10,073 nucleotides of DNA from JBEKYD01 sp049509915 (GTDB taxonomy: Bacteria; Acidobacteriota; Terriglobia; Bryobacterales; Bryobacteraceae), in assembly GCA_049509915.1 (NCBI GenBank), contig JBEKZL010000267.1, forward strand, positions 1-10,073. Direction: 5' to 3'. Both the position numbers and the translations under genes were made by a program. Positions within the stretch are counted from its first letter, which is position 1; every line of letters starts with the position of its first letter. This document shows, in pieces, positions 1 to 7,333 of the stretch. The notes under the pieces are model-generated. The model worked only from the letters and a program-made list of their open reading frames with translations, was not told where the DNA came from and searched no databases.

Positions 1-198
1 AGGTCCGTGAACATTGGCGACCACTCACTTCCAGGGCTGTGGAACTTAATCCGCCCGACGGCCTAAAACCTCGAAAATCCAATAAAACTGGGGGGTCTTA
101 CAGATTCCTGCTCAGAGCCGATCTTTGTTTGTGACGCCGACACTTTTTGGAGCTATGCACGAATGGCCTTAGACTGAGGCAAGCTACCAAGGAGGAGC
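1..198. other. Non-coding leader upstream of the recombinase/J-like operon
   Basis: I see no convincing gene here. The stretch is more AT-rich than what follows and ends in a strong Shine-Dalgarno sequence, AAGGAGG at 189-195. A short hairpin, GCCTTA-GAC-TGAGGC at 166-180 (six pairs, one of them a G-U wobble), lies just upstream of that site. It could be a small operator or an mRNA structure, but this is inference. I could not pick a promoter with good -35 and -10 boxes at 16-18 bp spacing. If the downstream block is a transposon, its left end may lie here or further left, but I found no sequence shared with the right side. Confidence 0.4.
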
Positions 199-207
199 TT
201 GCTCGAA

Positions 208-528
208 ATGTTTTGCCCCGAATGCGGATTCAGACTCGATCCGCTCAATGAATCCCAGGTTGTCTGTCCGGCCTGCGGCGCCGATCCAAATACTCTGTTG
301 GGACTCTGCGACGATCCCTACCTCGCAGCCGCGCTCGAAGATGGCGAGGCCTTCGCGGAGGCGCCGGTGACCCTGAGCGAGGTGCTCGGAGACGATGATC
401 CCATGGAGCCGGAAATCGATTACGTGCCCGATCCAGTAGTGGACCTTGCAATTGCCGACGCCAGAGCGATGCCGCAAGAGCTGACCGAAACGCCCATTCT
501 GGTCGCCGGAAATACGCTGATCAATTGA
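208..528 (+). CDS. Small zinc-ribbon protein of unknown function
   Basis: This is a 106-residue protein starting at ATG 208. The Shine-Dalgarno AAGGAGG (189-195) lies 12 bases upstream. An in-frame TTG at 199 would add three residues but sits only three bases from that site, so the start is not fully settled. The N-terminus has two CPxCG knuckles, Cys3-x2-Cys6 and Cys20-x2-Cys23, the pattern of a small zinc ribbon (rubredoxin-like knuckles). The rest is strongly acidic, with a DDD cluster and many Glu residues, and has no membrane segment. No enzyme motif is visible. It is the first gene of the block, and its stop is only nine bases from the next start, so the two are probably cotranslated. 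A zinc ribbon with an acidic tail suggests a protein- or nucleic-acid-binding adaptor, but that is inference. I do not recognise the family. Confidence 0.7.
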   Translation: MFCPECGFRLDPLNESQVVCPACGADPNTLLGLCDDPYLAAALEDGEAFAEAPVTLSEVLGDDDPMEPEIDYVPDPVVDLAIADARAMPQELTETPILVAGNTLIN

Positions 529-537
529 GGTTCGTCG

Positions 538-1917
538 GTGCCCGAAACAAACGTCCAGGCGGCAGGTTGCCCGTGCCAGGCCTCGCAGGTGTTGCGAATT
601 CGCAGTCTCCGCCTGGACGGTTCGTCGGTCCTATGTGCTACTGACGGTGACGACGTCCTGGTGCCGCCGGTTCCGGCCAGCTACTTGCGGCCGGGCGATG
701 ACATTCGCGTGGGCGTGCGTGGCTCTCCAGTCCGCGAGTGCCTGGCTACACAGAACGGGGTTCGCCGGAAAGCGCGGCAACTTTACTTCGGCCGGATAGG
801 CTACGTGGCACAACCAAGGGCCGACAAACGCGACCAGTACTTCGTCCGTGCAGAAGTCCTCGAAAGCGCTTTTGGCATCCGCGCGCTTTATCTACCTAGC
901 AGCGCGGTGCGCGATTACTTCTACTTCTTCACCGCGACGCCGACTGGGGAGAGGCAGCCGACACTCTACGAAATCTTGCGCACGCGGCCCATGGCGACGC
1001 CCGCCGACTTGAGGCTCTCGTACAGGATCCGCCGACTGGAGCAGGAATCTGATTCCGCCGCCAAGCCCGAGCCCCGGAACGCGGAGCGGGCCTTCAATCT
1101 CCTGGCCCATCCCGACCTCCGTTCCTGTTACGACGCCCTATTGCAGGACCCCGACGCCCCGGCCGTTTTTCCGTATGGCGGGTTCGGTCAATTCCTGGTC
1201 TCGGGCAAACTTGGCCAGGATGGCACTACTTTTTTCGCTCGCCGGTTGCTGTCGTATCTGCCGGACCAGCGCCAACGCAAGTTTCGCGCCCCGCTGCGCC
1301 GGATTGAATATTTCGATGCGTATGCGCCTTACCGCGATAGCCGGCGGAAGGCAGAGCTGTACCTCGATCCGTCGCTTCTTCCGCTCGGGTGGGACCCGAC
1401 GTGGAACCAATGGAAGCATCTCGTAGGGACGAAGATCGGCATCACGGCGACCTTCGTCGAGTCCGGCAAGTACCGAAACAGGAACGGCGAATGGGGTCTG
1501 GTGAAGTGGGAGACGGCTCTGCCGAGACGCATTCGTGTGACGGTGCCGTCCGACGTCGACAGGTCCCTCGCCGAAGCGCGCCGATTGTACCAGCGCTTTG
1601 GCCAATACCATAACGCCATCGAGCACGTTCGAGTGCGTATTCAGAGCCAGCCGATGGACGAACGGGACCTGAGCGATCTCTGCCGCCGCCTCGGAATACC
1701 GTCCGATTTCGACATTGCTCAATTCTGCTGGAAGCCGGACTACGATCCATACTTTTACCAGCAGCTGAAGAAACGCAGCCAGAACGTCTATCTCTTCAGG
1801 GATGAGTACATATTCGATAGATTATCTCGGGATTCTCCGGGAATCGTCTTCACGTACTCACGGGCGAAAGGGATTCTTGGAGTGGTTTTTTTTGCGGCAG
1901 ACGGAAGGAGGGCGTAG
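538..1917 (+). CDS. J-domain-like protein, copy A (likely C-terminally truncated)
   Basis: This 459-residue protein starts at GTG 538, preceded by GAGG at 527-530 with a seven-base spacer. Residues 1-140 are beta-rich, with a RPGDDI turn. Residues 142-202 resemble a J-domain: LYEIL opens helix I, ATPADLRLSYR follows as helix II, and RAFNLLAHPDLRSCYD matches the usual helix III/IV ending (xDPxxRxxYD). The canonical HPD between helices II and III is missing; the HPD at 191-193 falls in the later helix III/IV position. The C-terminal half holds FPYGGFG, FRAPLR, TWNQW and WETALP signatures and is basic. By eye it is about half identical to copy B at 5480-7009, so the two are paralogues. It stops about 50-60 residues short of copy B, just after a run of eight T (1886-1893). 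A role in regulating the neighbouring recombinases, or as cargo, is inference. No enzyme motif is seen. Confidence 0.82.
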   Translation: MPETNVQAAGCPCQASQVLRIRSLRLDGSSVLCATDGDDVLVPPVPASYLRPGDDIRVGVRGSPVRECLATQNGVRRKARQLYFGRIGYVAQPRADKRDQYFVRAEVLESAFGIRALYLPSSAVRDYFYFFTATPTGERQPTLYEILRTRPMATPADLRLSYRIRRLEQESDSAAKPEPRNAERAFNLLAHPDLRSCYDALLQDPDAPAVFPYGGFGQFLVSGKLGQDGTTFFARRLLSYLPDQRQRKFRAPLRRIEYFDAYAPYRDSRRKAELYLDPSLLPLGWDPTWNQWKHLVGTKIGITATFVESGKYRNRNGEWGLVKWETALPRRIRVTVPSDVDRSLAEARRLYQRFGQYHNAIEHVRVRIQSQPMDERDLSDLCRRLGIPSDFDIAQFCWKPDYDPYFYQQLKKRSQNVYLFRDEYIFDRLSRDSPGIVFTYSRAKGILGVVFFAADGRRA

Positions 1918-2011
1918 CCCGACTGGAGTTAGCCGCCAAACAAACCACTCCGACCGCGGGCCGTGCTGGGATTGTGGGATCGTGTGCTATGCCCATCTTT
2001 TCAGTTGAAAG

Positions 2012-3250
2012 GTGCCCCAGGATCAACCCGCGTTCCGCGTCTTGGGGCCTGATAGAAAGCCGGTAGGCCAAATCCAGGAGTTCTTGGTCTATCTGGCCAA
2101 CTGTGGCCGGTCCGCCTATACCATCCGCTCGTACGCGACCGGGCTTGCCCATTTCTTCGGCTGGTTGCACGAGTGCGGCACAAAGGTTGACGCTGTGACG
2201 CGCACTGTCGTGGGCCACTACATTGGCGCCTTTGGCCGTACCCCGAAGCACCGGCTTGGGGCTCGCCAACCTCCCGAAAGCCAACCCGGTGTCTCTCGCG
2301 GCCAACGACGCGCACGCACAATCAACCATCGGCTAAGCGTGCTGGCGTCGTATTTTGAATTCTGCATTCGGCGCGACTTGGATAATGGCGCGGGAGCGTG
2401 GTTCCAACGGCCCAACCCGGTTTCCCCAGATTTCGGAGGGGAAGGGCGCCACCGCGCCGCCGGTCGCGACGCCCCTGTTCGCCGGCGAGTGGCAGAGTTC
2501 CGTAGGCGCGTGCCACGAGAGATTCACCAAACGCTCGATCCGGCCACCGCGCAACACCTCATCAGCGCGGCGATTTCCTGCCGTGACAAATGCATCCTCA
2601 CATTGCTGTTCCGTACAGGACAGCGCATCGGCGACTGGAATGATCTCGCCGGCAGACATGGCTTGCTCGGCATGGAACTCGTCGACATCGACGAAAGCCG
2701 CAGGACCATCACGGTCCGTCTCAAGGGGAATCGCGATGAACATCGAGTACCAGTCACCGATGACTTTTGGCCGTTGTTTCATCGCTACCTCGCGGATGAG
2801 CGTGGAATGACCGAGACCACCTCGGCGGCTTGGTTGGCCGTCCGCAAAGGAAAGGGAAAGCCATTGTCGTATACCGCGTTTGAATCCTCGATCCGATATA
2901 TCAGCCGCAAGGTCGGCGCGGACGTGCATCCCCACATGTTCCGCCACACCCTGGCGCAGGCGGTATTGGAAACGACCGGAAACCTCAAAGTGGCGCAAGA
3001 ACTCTTGGGCCATGCCCAGATAACCACGACCGCCGATCTATACATGCACGTCGATGAGAGCGCCATGGTCAAGGCCCTCGCGACAGTCAAGTCCGCGTTC
3101 GATCAGACCACCAATCAGGCAGGTGGGCCCGCGTCGCGCCAACAAATCGTGCCTGGACGGTATGCCTTCGGCTACGACGAAGTTACGATCCTGGAACTCG
3201 AAAAGGCCGTGGCCCAGCCCAAAGGAGGCGCTTGTGGGAAAGATCTCTGA
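2012..3250 (+). CDS. Tyrosine site-specific recombinase, TnpA-like
   Basis: This 412-residue tyrosine recombinase would cut and rejoin DNA through a 3'-phosphotyrosine. The start is GTG 2012, the first start after the in-frame stop at 2006-2008; its ribosome site is poor. Residues about 18-125 form the N-terminal SAM-like core-binding domain (QIQEFLVYLANCGRSAYTIR). Residues about 175-350 form the catalytic domain, with Arg205 in GQRIGD, Lys238 in LKGNRDEHRVPV, His308 and Arg311 in HPHMFRH, His334 in LLGHAQITTT and the nucleophile Tyr344 in LYMHV. All six catalytic positions are present, so the enzyme looks active. A basic linker with NPV then RVPRE is typical of TnpA-type members. The tail runs 68 residues past the Tyr, which is longer than usual. 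Its end overlaps the next recombinase by 17 bases. Tn554 TnpA is the closest named relative by layout; a XerC/D or phage integrase is less likely given the neighbour. Confidence 0.88.
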   Translation: MPQDQPAFRVLGPDRKPVGQIQEFLVYLANCGRSAYTIRSYATGLAHFFGWLHECGTKVDAVTRTVVGHYIGAFGRTPKHRLGARQPPESQPGVSRGQRRARTINHRLSVLASYFEFCIRRDLDNGAGAWFQRPNPVSPDFGGEGRHRAAGRDAPVRRRVAEFRRRVPREIHQTLDPATAQHLISAAISCRDKCILTLLFRTGQRIGDWNDLAGRHGLLGMELVDIDESRRTITVRLKGNRDEHRVPVTDDFWPLFHRYLADERGMTETTSAAWLAVRKGKGKPLSYTAFESSIRYISRKVGADVHPHMFRHTLAQAVLETTGNLKVAQELLGHAQITTTADLYMHVDESAMVKALATVKSAFDQTTNQAGGPASRQQIVPGRYAFGYDEVTILELEKAVAQPKGGACGKDL

Positions 3251-5457
3251 TGCAGCCCGAATCGATGCCGGTCCTCCTCCCGGTGGGAGGCGTTACGATC
3301 GCTGCGAGATACTGAGTGATCTCACCGAAGCGATCACGCGGCTCCGTTTCGGTGCGACTGACAAAGGACGCCTGGCCCGCGGCTGCAAGGATCTCGTCGA
3401 TGCTCTTGATCGCTGCAGCGGCCAGACACTCCAAGACCGGTGGACCAGTTTCGAGGAGACTATTTGGCCGAAGTGGCGAGCCGGTGAGGATCGGAATCCT
3501 ACGCACCGGTGGATGTGGGGTACACGAGTGATCGTGATGGCCCGCTTCGTGCGTCCCAGTTGGGAGTGGATTGCCTGGGTACACATGCCCAGATGGGTCG
3601 CTCGTCTCCCTTCAGGGGATCCATTACTGGACCAACATGATCGGCTCGCAAAAGCGGTGGGACTAATTACCTGGGCGGGACCGATCGTACAACTGCGCGC
3701 TGTCAGCAACGGGTTGCGCATGCTTCTGGTGCGCGGCTATGCTTCTCTTTCGGAGCTGACTGAGGAAGATCTGAAGGCGATTCCTCCGCAATCGACGGGA
3801 ACCGACGTTCTGGACGCCGCACTCTGCTCGCTGGGAGTGTTCAACCGCACGCCGCAACGCGGACCCACACGCCGGCATCGGCGCAGCCGCCACACGATCG
3901 CGCGTCTGGTCGCGATGGCGGATATTGCAGAGCCTTTTCGAGCCGTTACCGAGTTGTATATGGAGGTTTACAGCACGCGCATTAGCGACCTCTACAATAC
4001 TCAGCGACAAAAAGTGAGCGCGCTGGGGCATTTCTGGCACTTCATAGCTCACCAGTACCCCGAAATCACCAGTTGCGCCGAAGTGCTTCCCGTTCATGGG
4101 CGCGCATTTATTACCCACGCTATCGAACGAGCCCGCGAGCTGGGACGCGGAGGAGAACATAACGAAGCCACGGCGCGTATTACGGCGCATGCCTGGCTTC
4201 TCAACGTGCGCGTGTTCTTTGCCGATATCTGTACTTGGGCGACCGAACCTGATTCTCCGTTCACTTCTTTCGCACCCCGTGCCGTGCCGCTAGCCAGGCA
4301 CGACCTGAGAGGCGTGGACTTCGAAAAAGCCCGTCAGCAGCTTCTGAAACGCATGACGGCTACCGTCTTTGATTTGGAACGAGAGGTGCCGAAAATCCGC
4401 GCATTCGCCTTTCGTCGTTGGCATGAGGCAGAGACCGCTCTCAAAGCGGCCCCGGATGACGTACGATGCCGATCCGTGGAGGCGCATACTTTTTGGGACT
4501 GGGCCATTCTGGAGTTGCTGGTGCAGAGTGGACTGCGTATTGAGGAGGCGAGCGAATTGACAACCCTGGACGTCCTGAAGCGTCGCACGCCCGACGCGCG
4601 GGTGTACTACATGCTCCATGTCAAGCCGTCCAAGTATGATCGGGCACGAGTGATTCCAATCGGAGACGGACTGGGCCGCGTCGTTGCCGAGATGATCCGC
4701 CACGTTCGGAGCTTCCATGGAAGCGATACGGTACCGTTCTGCGATCACTGGGACCACCACGAGAAACGTCCACTACCGCGCGCGCCCTATCTGGTGCAAG
4801 CTCTCAAACATCCGAGTGCGATGGGCATGCAAGGAATGCGCCATCGTTTGCAGAAGCTGGCGGCGAAAGCCGGTGCGGCGAAGGCGGATGGCACACCGCT
4901 CCGCTTGCATCCCCACGATTGCCGGCGCGTTTTCGCCTCCGAGCATCTCAATAACAACACTCCCGTGCATGTCATCCAGGCGCTTCTGGGCCACGCTACG
5001 ATCAATTACCGTATTGGTCTATGCCAAGCTCTACCCTCAAACCATGGTTGAGGAATACCGAAAGGCTGTGCGTGGCCTCTACATCGCCTTTCATGGGGAA
5101 GAAAGCCTGCGCAATCCAACCGCAGAGGAATGGGCGGCTTTCTCAGCCAGTTGTAGCATGCGCGATATGGGCACGCATTTGTGCGCGCTGCCCACGGGCG
5201 AGTATTGCCCCAAGGGACTGGTGTGCTTAGGGTGCGTCCATGCGCAGCCGAAGAAAAGTGCGGCGCCGATCTTTCGACGAATGCTGGCGAGCCATGAGCG
5301 GGAGCTCGCAGCCGCCAAAGGAAGGCAAGAGCCCGCCGGCCAAGTGGCCGCCAGAGAACTCGAAGTAGCCCGCATCCGTGGCGCCTTGATTCGCGCCGAA
5401 GAACTGTCCGGCGATGTCGCAGCCGCCATCGAGGCGAGCTGTTTCGCGTCGGGATGA
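3234..5457 (+). CDS. Large tyrosine recombinase, TnpB-like, interrupted by a one-base frameshift
   Basis: Start is GTG 3234 behind AAAGGAGG (3221-3228) with a five-base spacer, inside the end of the TnpA-like gene. That implies translational coupling. The uninterrupted frame ends at 5051 (605 residues). Removing one T at 5006-5007 gives about 740 residues ending at 5457. Visible catalytic residues are Arg435 (SGLRIEE), a Lys in KPSKYDR (464 or 467), His561 and Arg564 (HPHDCRR) and His587 (LLGHATIN). The nucleophile Tyr (5020-5022, in VYAKLYPQ) is readable only after the frame change. The restored C-terminus carries a Cys-rich, probably zinc-binding stretch (LCALPTGEYCPKGLVCLGC) and an Ala/Glu/Arg-rich helical tail; both fit TnpB-type recombinases. 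Tn554 TnpB is about 630 residues, so this is larger. As written, the product lacks its nucleophile and would be inactive. A sequencing error cannot be excluded. Confidence 0.82.
5003..5010 (+). other. Frameshift site in the TnpB-like gene (extra T)
   Basis: Frame 1 reads GHATINYRIGLCQALPSNHG and stops at 5051. Dropping one T at 5006-5007 gives GHATINTVLVYAKLYPQ, which restores the usual nine-residue spacing from the Gly-His pair to the catalytic Tyr seen in TnpA-like neighbours (GHAQITTTADLY). No slippery heptamer, stem-loop or internal Shine-Dalgarno is evident, so a mutation or a read error is more likely than programmed frameshifting. Confidence 0.75.
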
Positions 5458-5479
5458 TGTTCCTGGATTTAGTGAAAAC

Positions 5480-7009
5480 ATGGAAACGGGAATCAAAAGC
5501 CAGCTCACAACGGAGGCAACTGTCCGGCACGTACAAGTTCTTCGGCTACAGCCAGAACCGGGCAAAACCCTCTGCATCCTGAGTGGGGCCGACCCTGTCC
5601 TGGTGTCCGAATCCTTGGGTGCTCGTATCCGTCCCGGAGATCAAATCGGCTTCCTGATGGAATCTGATTCGGCGGACGCCAGTGGCGAAATCTACATTCG
5701 CAGGGCTACTCCTTCCGCACGCAACCAGGACATCTATCAGGCTCGCATCAGTTGCGCGGGCCAACCCAAACCCGACAGTCGTGGCCAACAGTATGTGCGC
5801 GCCGAAGTGACGCAGGGACGGCTTAACATCTCGGGTCTGCATATGCCTTGCGGAGTGCTCCGCGATTACTTTTACGTCGCCGACCGCCGTCAAACCTGGG
5901 ATCGGCAAGCGCGTCTATACGAGATCCTGCGAACGTCTCCGAGCGCATCACCGACCGAACTGCGCCTGGCTTTCAGACTTCGCCAACTAGAACTCAACGC
6001 CGAACATGCTCCTAAAGCCGACTTTTCCGCCTTGGAGCGGGCCTTTAACATTCTGGCGCAGCCGGACCTGCGGGCTTGCTACAACCAGTTGTTGACCGAT
6101 TCGGAGGGCCAAGTGGTGTTCCCGTACGGCGGCTTCGGCTCGATTCTCGCAGACGGACAGAGATCGCGCGACGGGCAAACCTTCTTTGCCAGTCGCATCC
6201 TGTCCTTTCGCCCCGAGGTCCGACAGCGGCGTTTCCGCGCACCCCTGCGCAAGGTGGATTTCTTTCACGACCACGCTGTCTACCGCGATGGCCGTCGCAG
6301 ACTGGAGATTGGTCTCGACCAGTCGGCGATGCCGATCGTTTGGGACGCCACTTGGAACCAGTGGAGGCACCTGCTTGGCGCCAAGATGGAGATCCAGGCC
6401 ACCTTCGTGGTGAATGCTAAGTACCAATGGCGCAGTGGCCAATGGAATGTGCTCAACTGGGAGACCGCGCTCCCAAGCCGCATTGAGGTGAAACTACCGG
6501 CCGATCTCGCTGAGCAGGTGGACACGGCGCGCAAGATGTATCATCGCTTCGGCCAGTTCTCGGATGCCCTGGAACAGGTTCGCGCTCGCATCGACAGGGA
6601 ACCTGTTGAAAGGGAGGAACTGCGACGCCTCTGTTGGGACCTCCACATCCCCGGCGACTTCGATGTGGCTCAAATCAACTGGCGCCCGGACTACGATGCC
6701 TTCTCCTACGGGCACCTCTGCCGGAAGGCGCGGCGGCTGTACCTGTTCCGCGGGGAGTATATCTTGGAACTTCCGATGGCCATTGCTGTCGAGACGCCAC
6801 AACTGGGGAACGCGACGTATGTTTTCGCGAGGCCTCCGAACATTGAGACTTTCCTTGCGGACTATACCCGGACCACCAAAGAGGATATCCGCCAAAATCG
6901 CGACAACGTGGCAGAGAAACTTGGATTTTTGGGGCGCATTGTGCACGGGCCGAATCCCCGCGCCTGGGTCAAAGAGCTGAATCGCCGGTGCGGTGAAGCT
7001 GTAGACTGA
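5480..7009 (+). CDS. J-domain-like protein, copy B
   Basis: This 509-residue paralogue of copy A is full length by comparison. I chose ATG 5480 because it aligns with the start of copy A: both reach a QVLR motif after about 20 residues. ATG 5414 would add 22 residues and overlap the recombinase gene by 44 bases. Neither start has a strong ribosome site. The order is a beta-rich region with RPGDQI (1-140), a J-like segment (145-206: RLYEILRTSPSASPTELRLAFR, then RAFNILAQPDLRACYN), and a long C-terminal region with FPYGGFG, FRAPLR, TWNQWRHL and WETALPSR. The HPD catalytic triplet of J-proteins is absent, so it should not stimulate Hsp70 ATPase in the normal way. The extra C-terminus (about 455-509) is charged and helical, ending in a basic patch. 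The gene follows the recombinase stop by 22 bases. Its function is unknown; a role in transposition or as cargo is inference. Confidence 0.85.
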   Translation: METGIKSQLTTEATVRHVQVLRLQPEPGKTLCILSGADPVLVSESLGARIRPGDQIGFLMESDSADASGEIYIRRATPSARNQDIYQARISCAGQPKPDSRGQQYVRAEVTQGRLNISGLHMPCGVLRDYFYVADRRQTWDRQARLYEILRTSPSASPTELRLAFRLRQLELNAEHAPKADFSALERAFNILAQPDLRACYNQLLTDSEGQVVFPYGGFGSILADGQRSRDGQTFFASRILSFRPEVRQRRFRAPLRKVDFFHDHAVYRDGRRRLEIGLDQSAMPIVWDATWNQWRHLLGAKMEIQATFVVNAKYQWRSGQWNVLNWETALPSRIEVKLPADLAEQVDTARKMYHRFGQFSDALEQVRARIDREPVEREELRRLCWDLHIPGDFDVAQINWRPDYDAFSYGHLCRKARRLYLFRGEYILELPMAIAVETPQLGNATYVFARPPNIETFLADYTRTTKEDIRQNRDNVAEKLGFLGRIVHGPNPRAWVKELNRRCGEAVD

Positions 7010-7136
7010 TCGCGCAACCGTATCGCCGTCGGCAGTAGACTGGGTTGGCCGCTGCCATCCCTGAGGACAATTTTGGGACATGGACCATTCAGTACCGGCC
7101 TGGTTCATACGCAGGGCTCATTGCTGCTTCGAACAA

Positions 7137-7158
7137 CTGCTGATACGCTGCTGATACG
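7137..7158. repeat. 11-bp tandem direct repeat, two copies
   Basis: CTGCTGATACG at 7137-7147 is repeated exactly at 7148-7158. It lies 128 bases after the stop of copy B. It could be an iteron-like binding site, a simple slippage product or a junction scar. Two copies are too few to decide. Confidence 0.7.
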
Positions 7159-7188
7159 AGGCCGTGCGCTGTAGGATTTCAGAATTGT

Positions 7189-7236
7189 TGACATGCGTGT
7201 CAGAGAAGCTGACACAGAATGTCAGGACTGTTGTCA
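7189..7236. repeat. Phased TGTCA/TGACA pentamer array with a 7-bp inverted repeat
   Basis: Five pentamers start at 7189 (TGACA), 7198 (TGTCA), 7210 (TGACA), 7220 (TGTCA) and 7232 (TGTCA), with spacings of 9, 12, 10 and 12 bases, close to one helical turn. A sixth, TGACA, is at 7310. Two of them form a perfect inverted repeat, GTGTCAG-AGAAG-CTGACAC (7197-7215). Such arrays are typical of multimeric DNA-binding sites, for example recombinase accessory or arm sites. The location between the J-like gene and the serine recombinase relic supports a recombination role, but the bound protein is unknown. Confidence 0.6.
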
Positions 7237-7333
7237 CAGACGGCGTGCAGCAATCGAACTCATGCCGCCGGCTGAGGTTTCAGGTCTGGCGCACCGCGAT
7301 CTTCTGAACTGACATTTGTGGACTTCTTCGAGA

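Larger units (their letters stand above)
199..7009 (+). mobile_element. Putative Tn554-like tyrosine-recombinase element with J-like paralogues
   Basis: Five same-strand genes lie nearly end to end. Two are recombinases of the TnpA/TnpB type, one of medium and one of large size, overlapping by 17 bases. Tn554 and relatives carry tnpA, tnpB and a small tnpC and transpose without target duplication or inverted terminal repeats, so clear ends are not expected. I found no small coiled-coil TnpC; the J-like proteins or the zinc-ribbon protein may stand in for it. The limits given are those of the gene block and not of the true element. Mobility rests on the recombinase families and on the adjoining recombinase relic. 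Confidence 0.45.
7010..7333. other. Gene-free stretch with short repeats at the right side of the block
   Basis: I see no gene in these 324 bases. They contain an 11-bp tandem duplication (7137-7158) and a cluster of TGTCA/TGACA pentamers (7189-7236, with another at 7310-7314), described separately. A GGCAG/CTGCC pairing just after copy B has no following T-run, so no good terminator is seen for the plus-strand operon. This is the most likely place for the right end or attachment region of one of the two recombinase systems. Confidence 0.5.

Noticed and set aside
1108..1116. HPD triplet in copy A as the J-protein catalytic motif
   Set aside because: It falls in the helix III/IV ending (xHPDLRxxYD equals the usual xDPxxRxxYD) and is QPD in copy B, so it is not the functional HPD.
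1..7009. Terminal inverted repeats bounding the recombinase block
   Set aside because: No sequence common to 1-198 and 7010-7330 was seen, and Tn554-type elements usually lack such repeats.
7030..7058. Terminator after copy B
   Set aside because: The GGCAG/CTGCC stem is short, with a 16-base or longer loop and no T-run.
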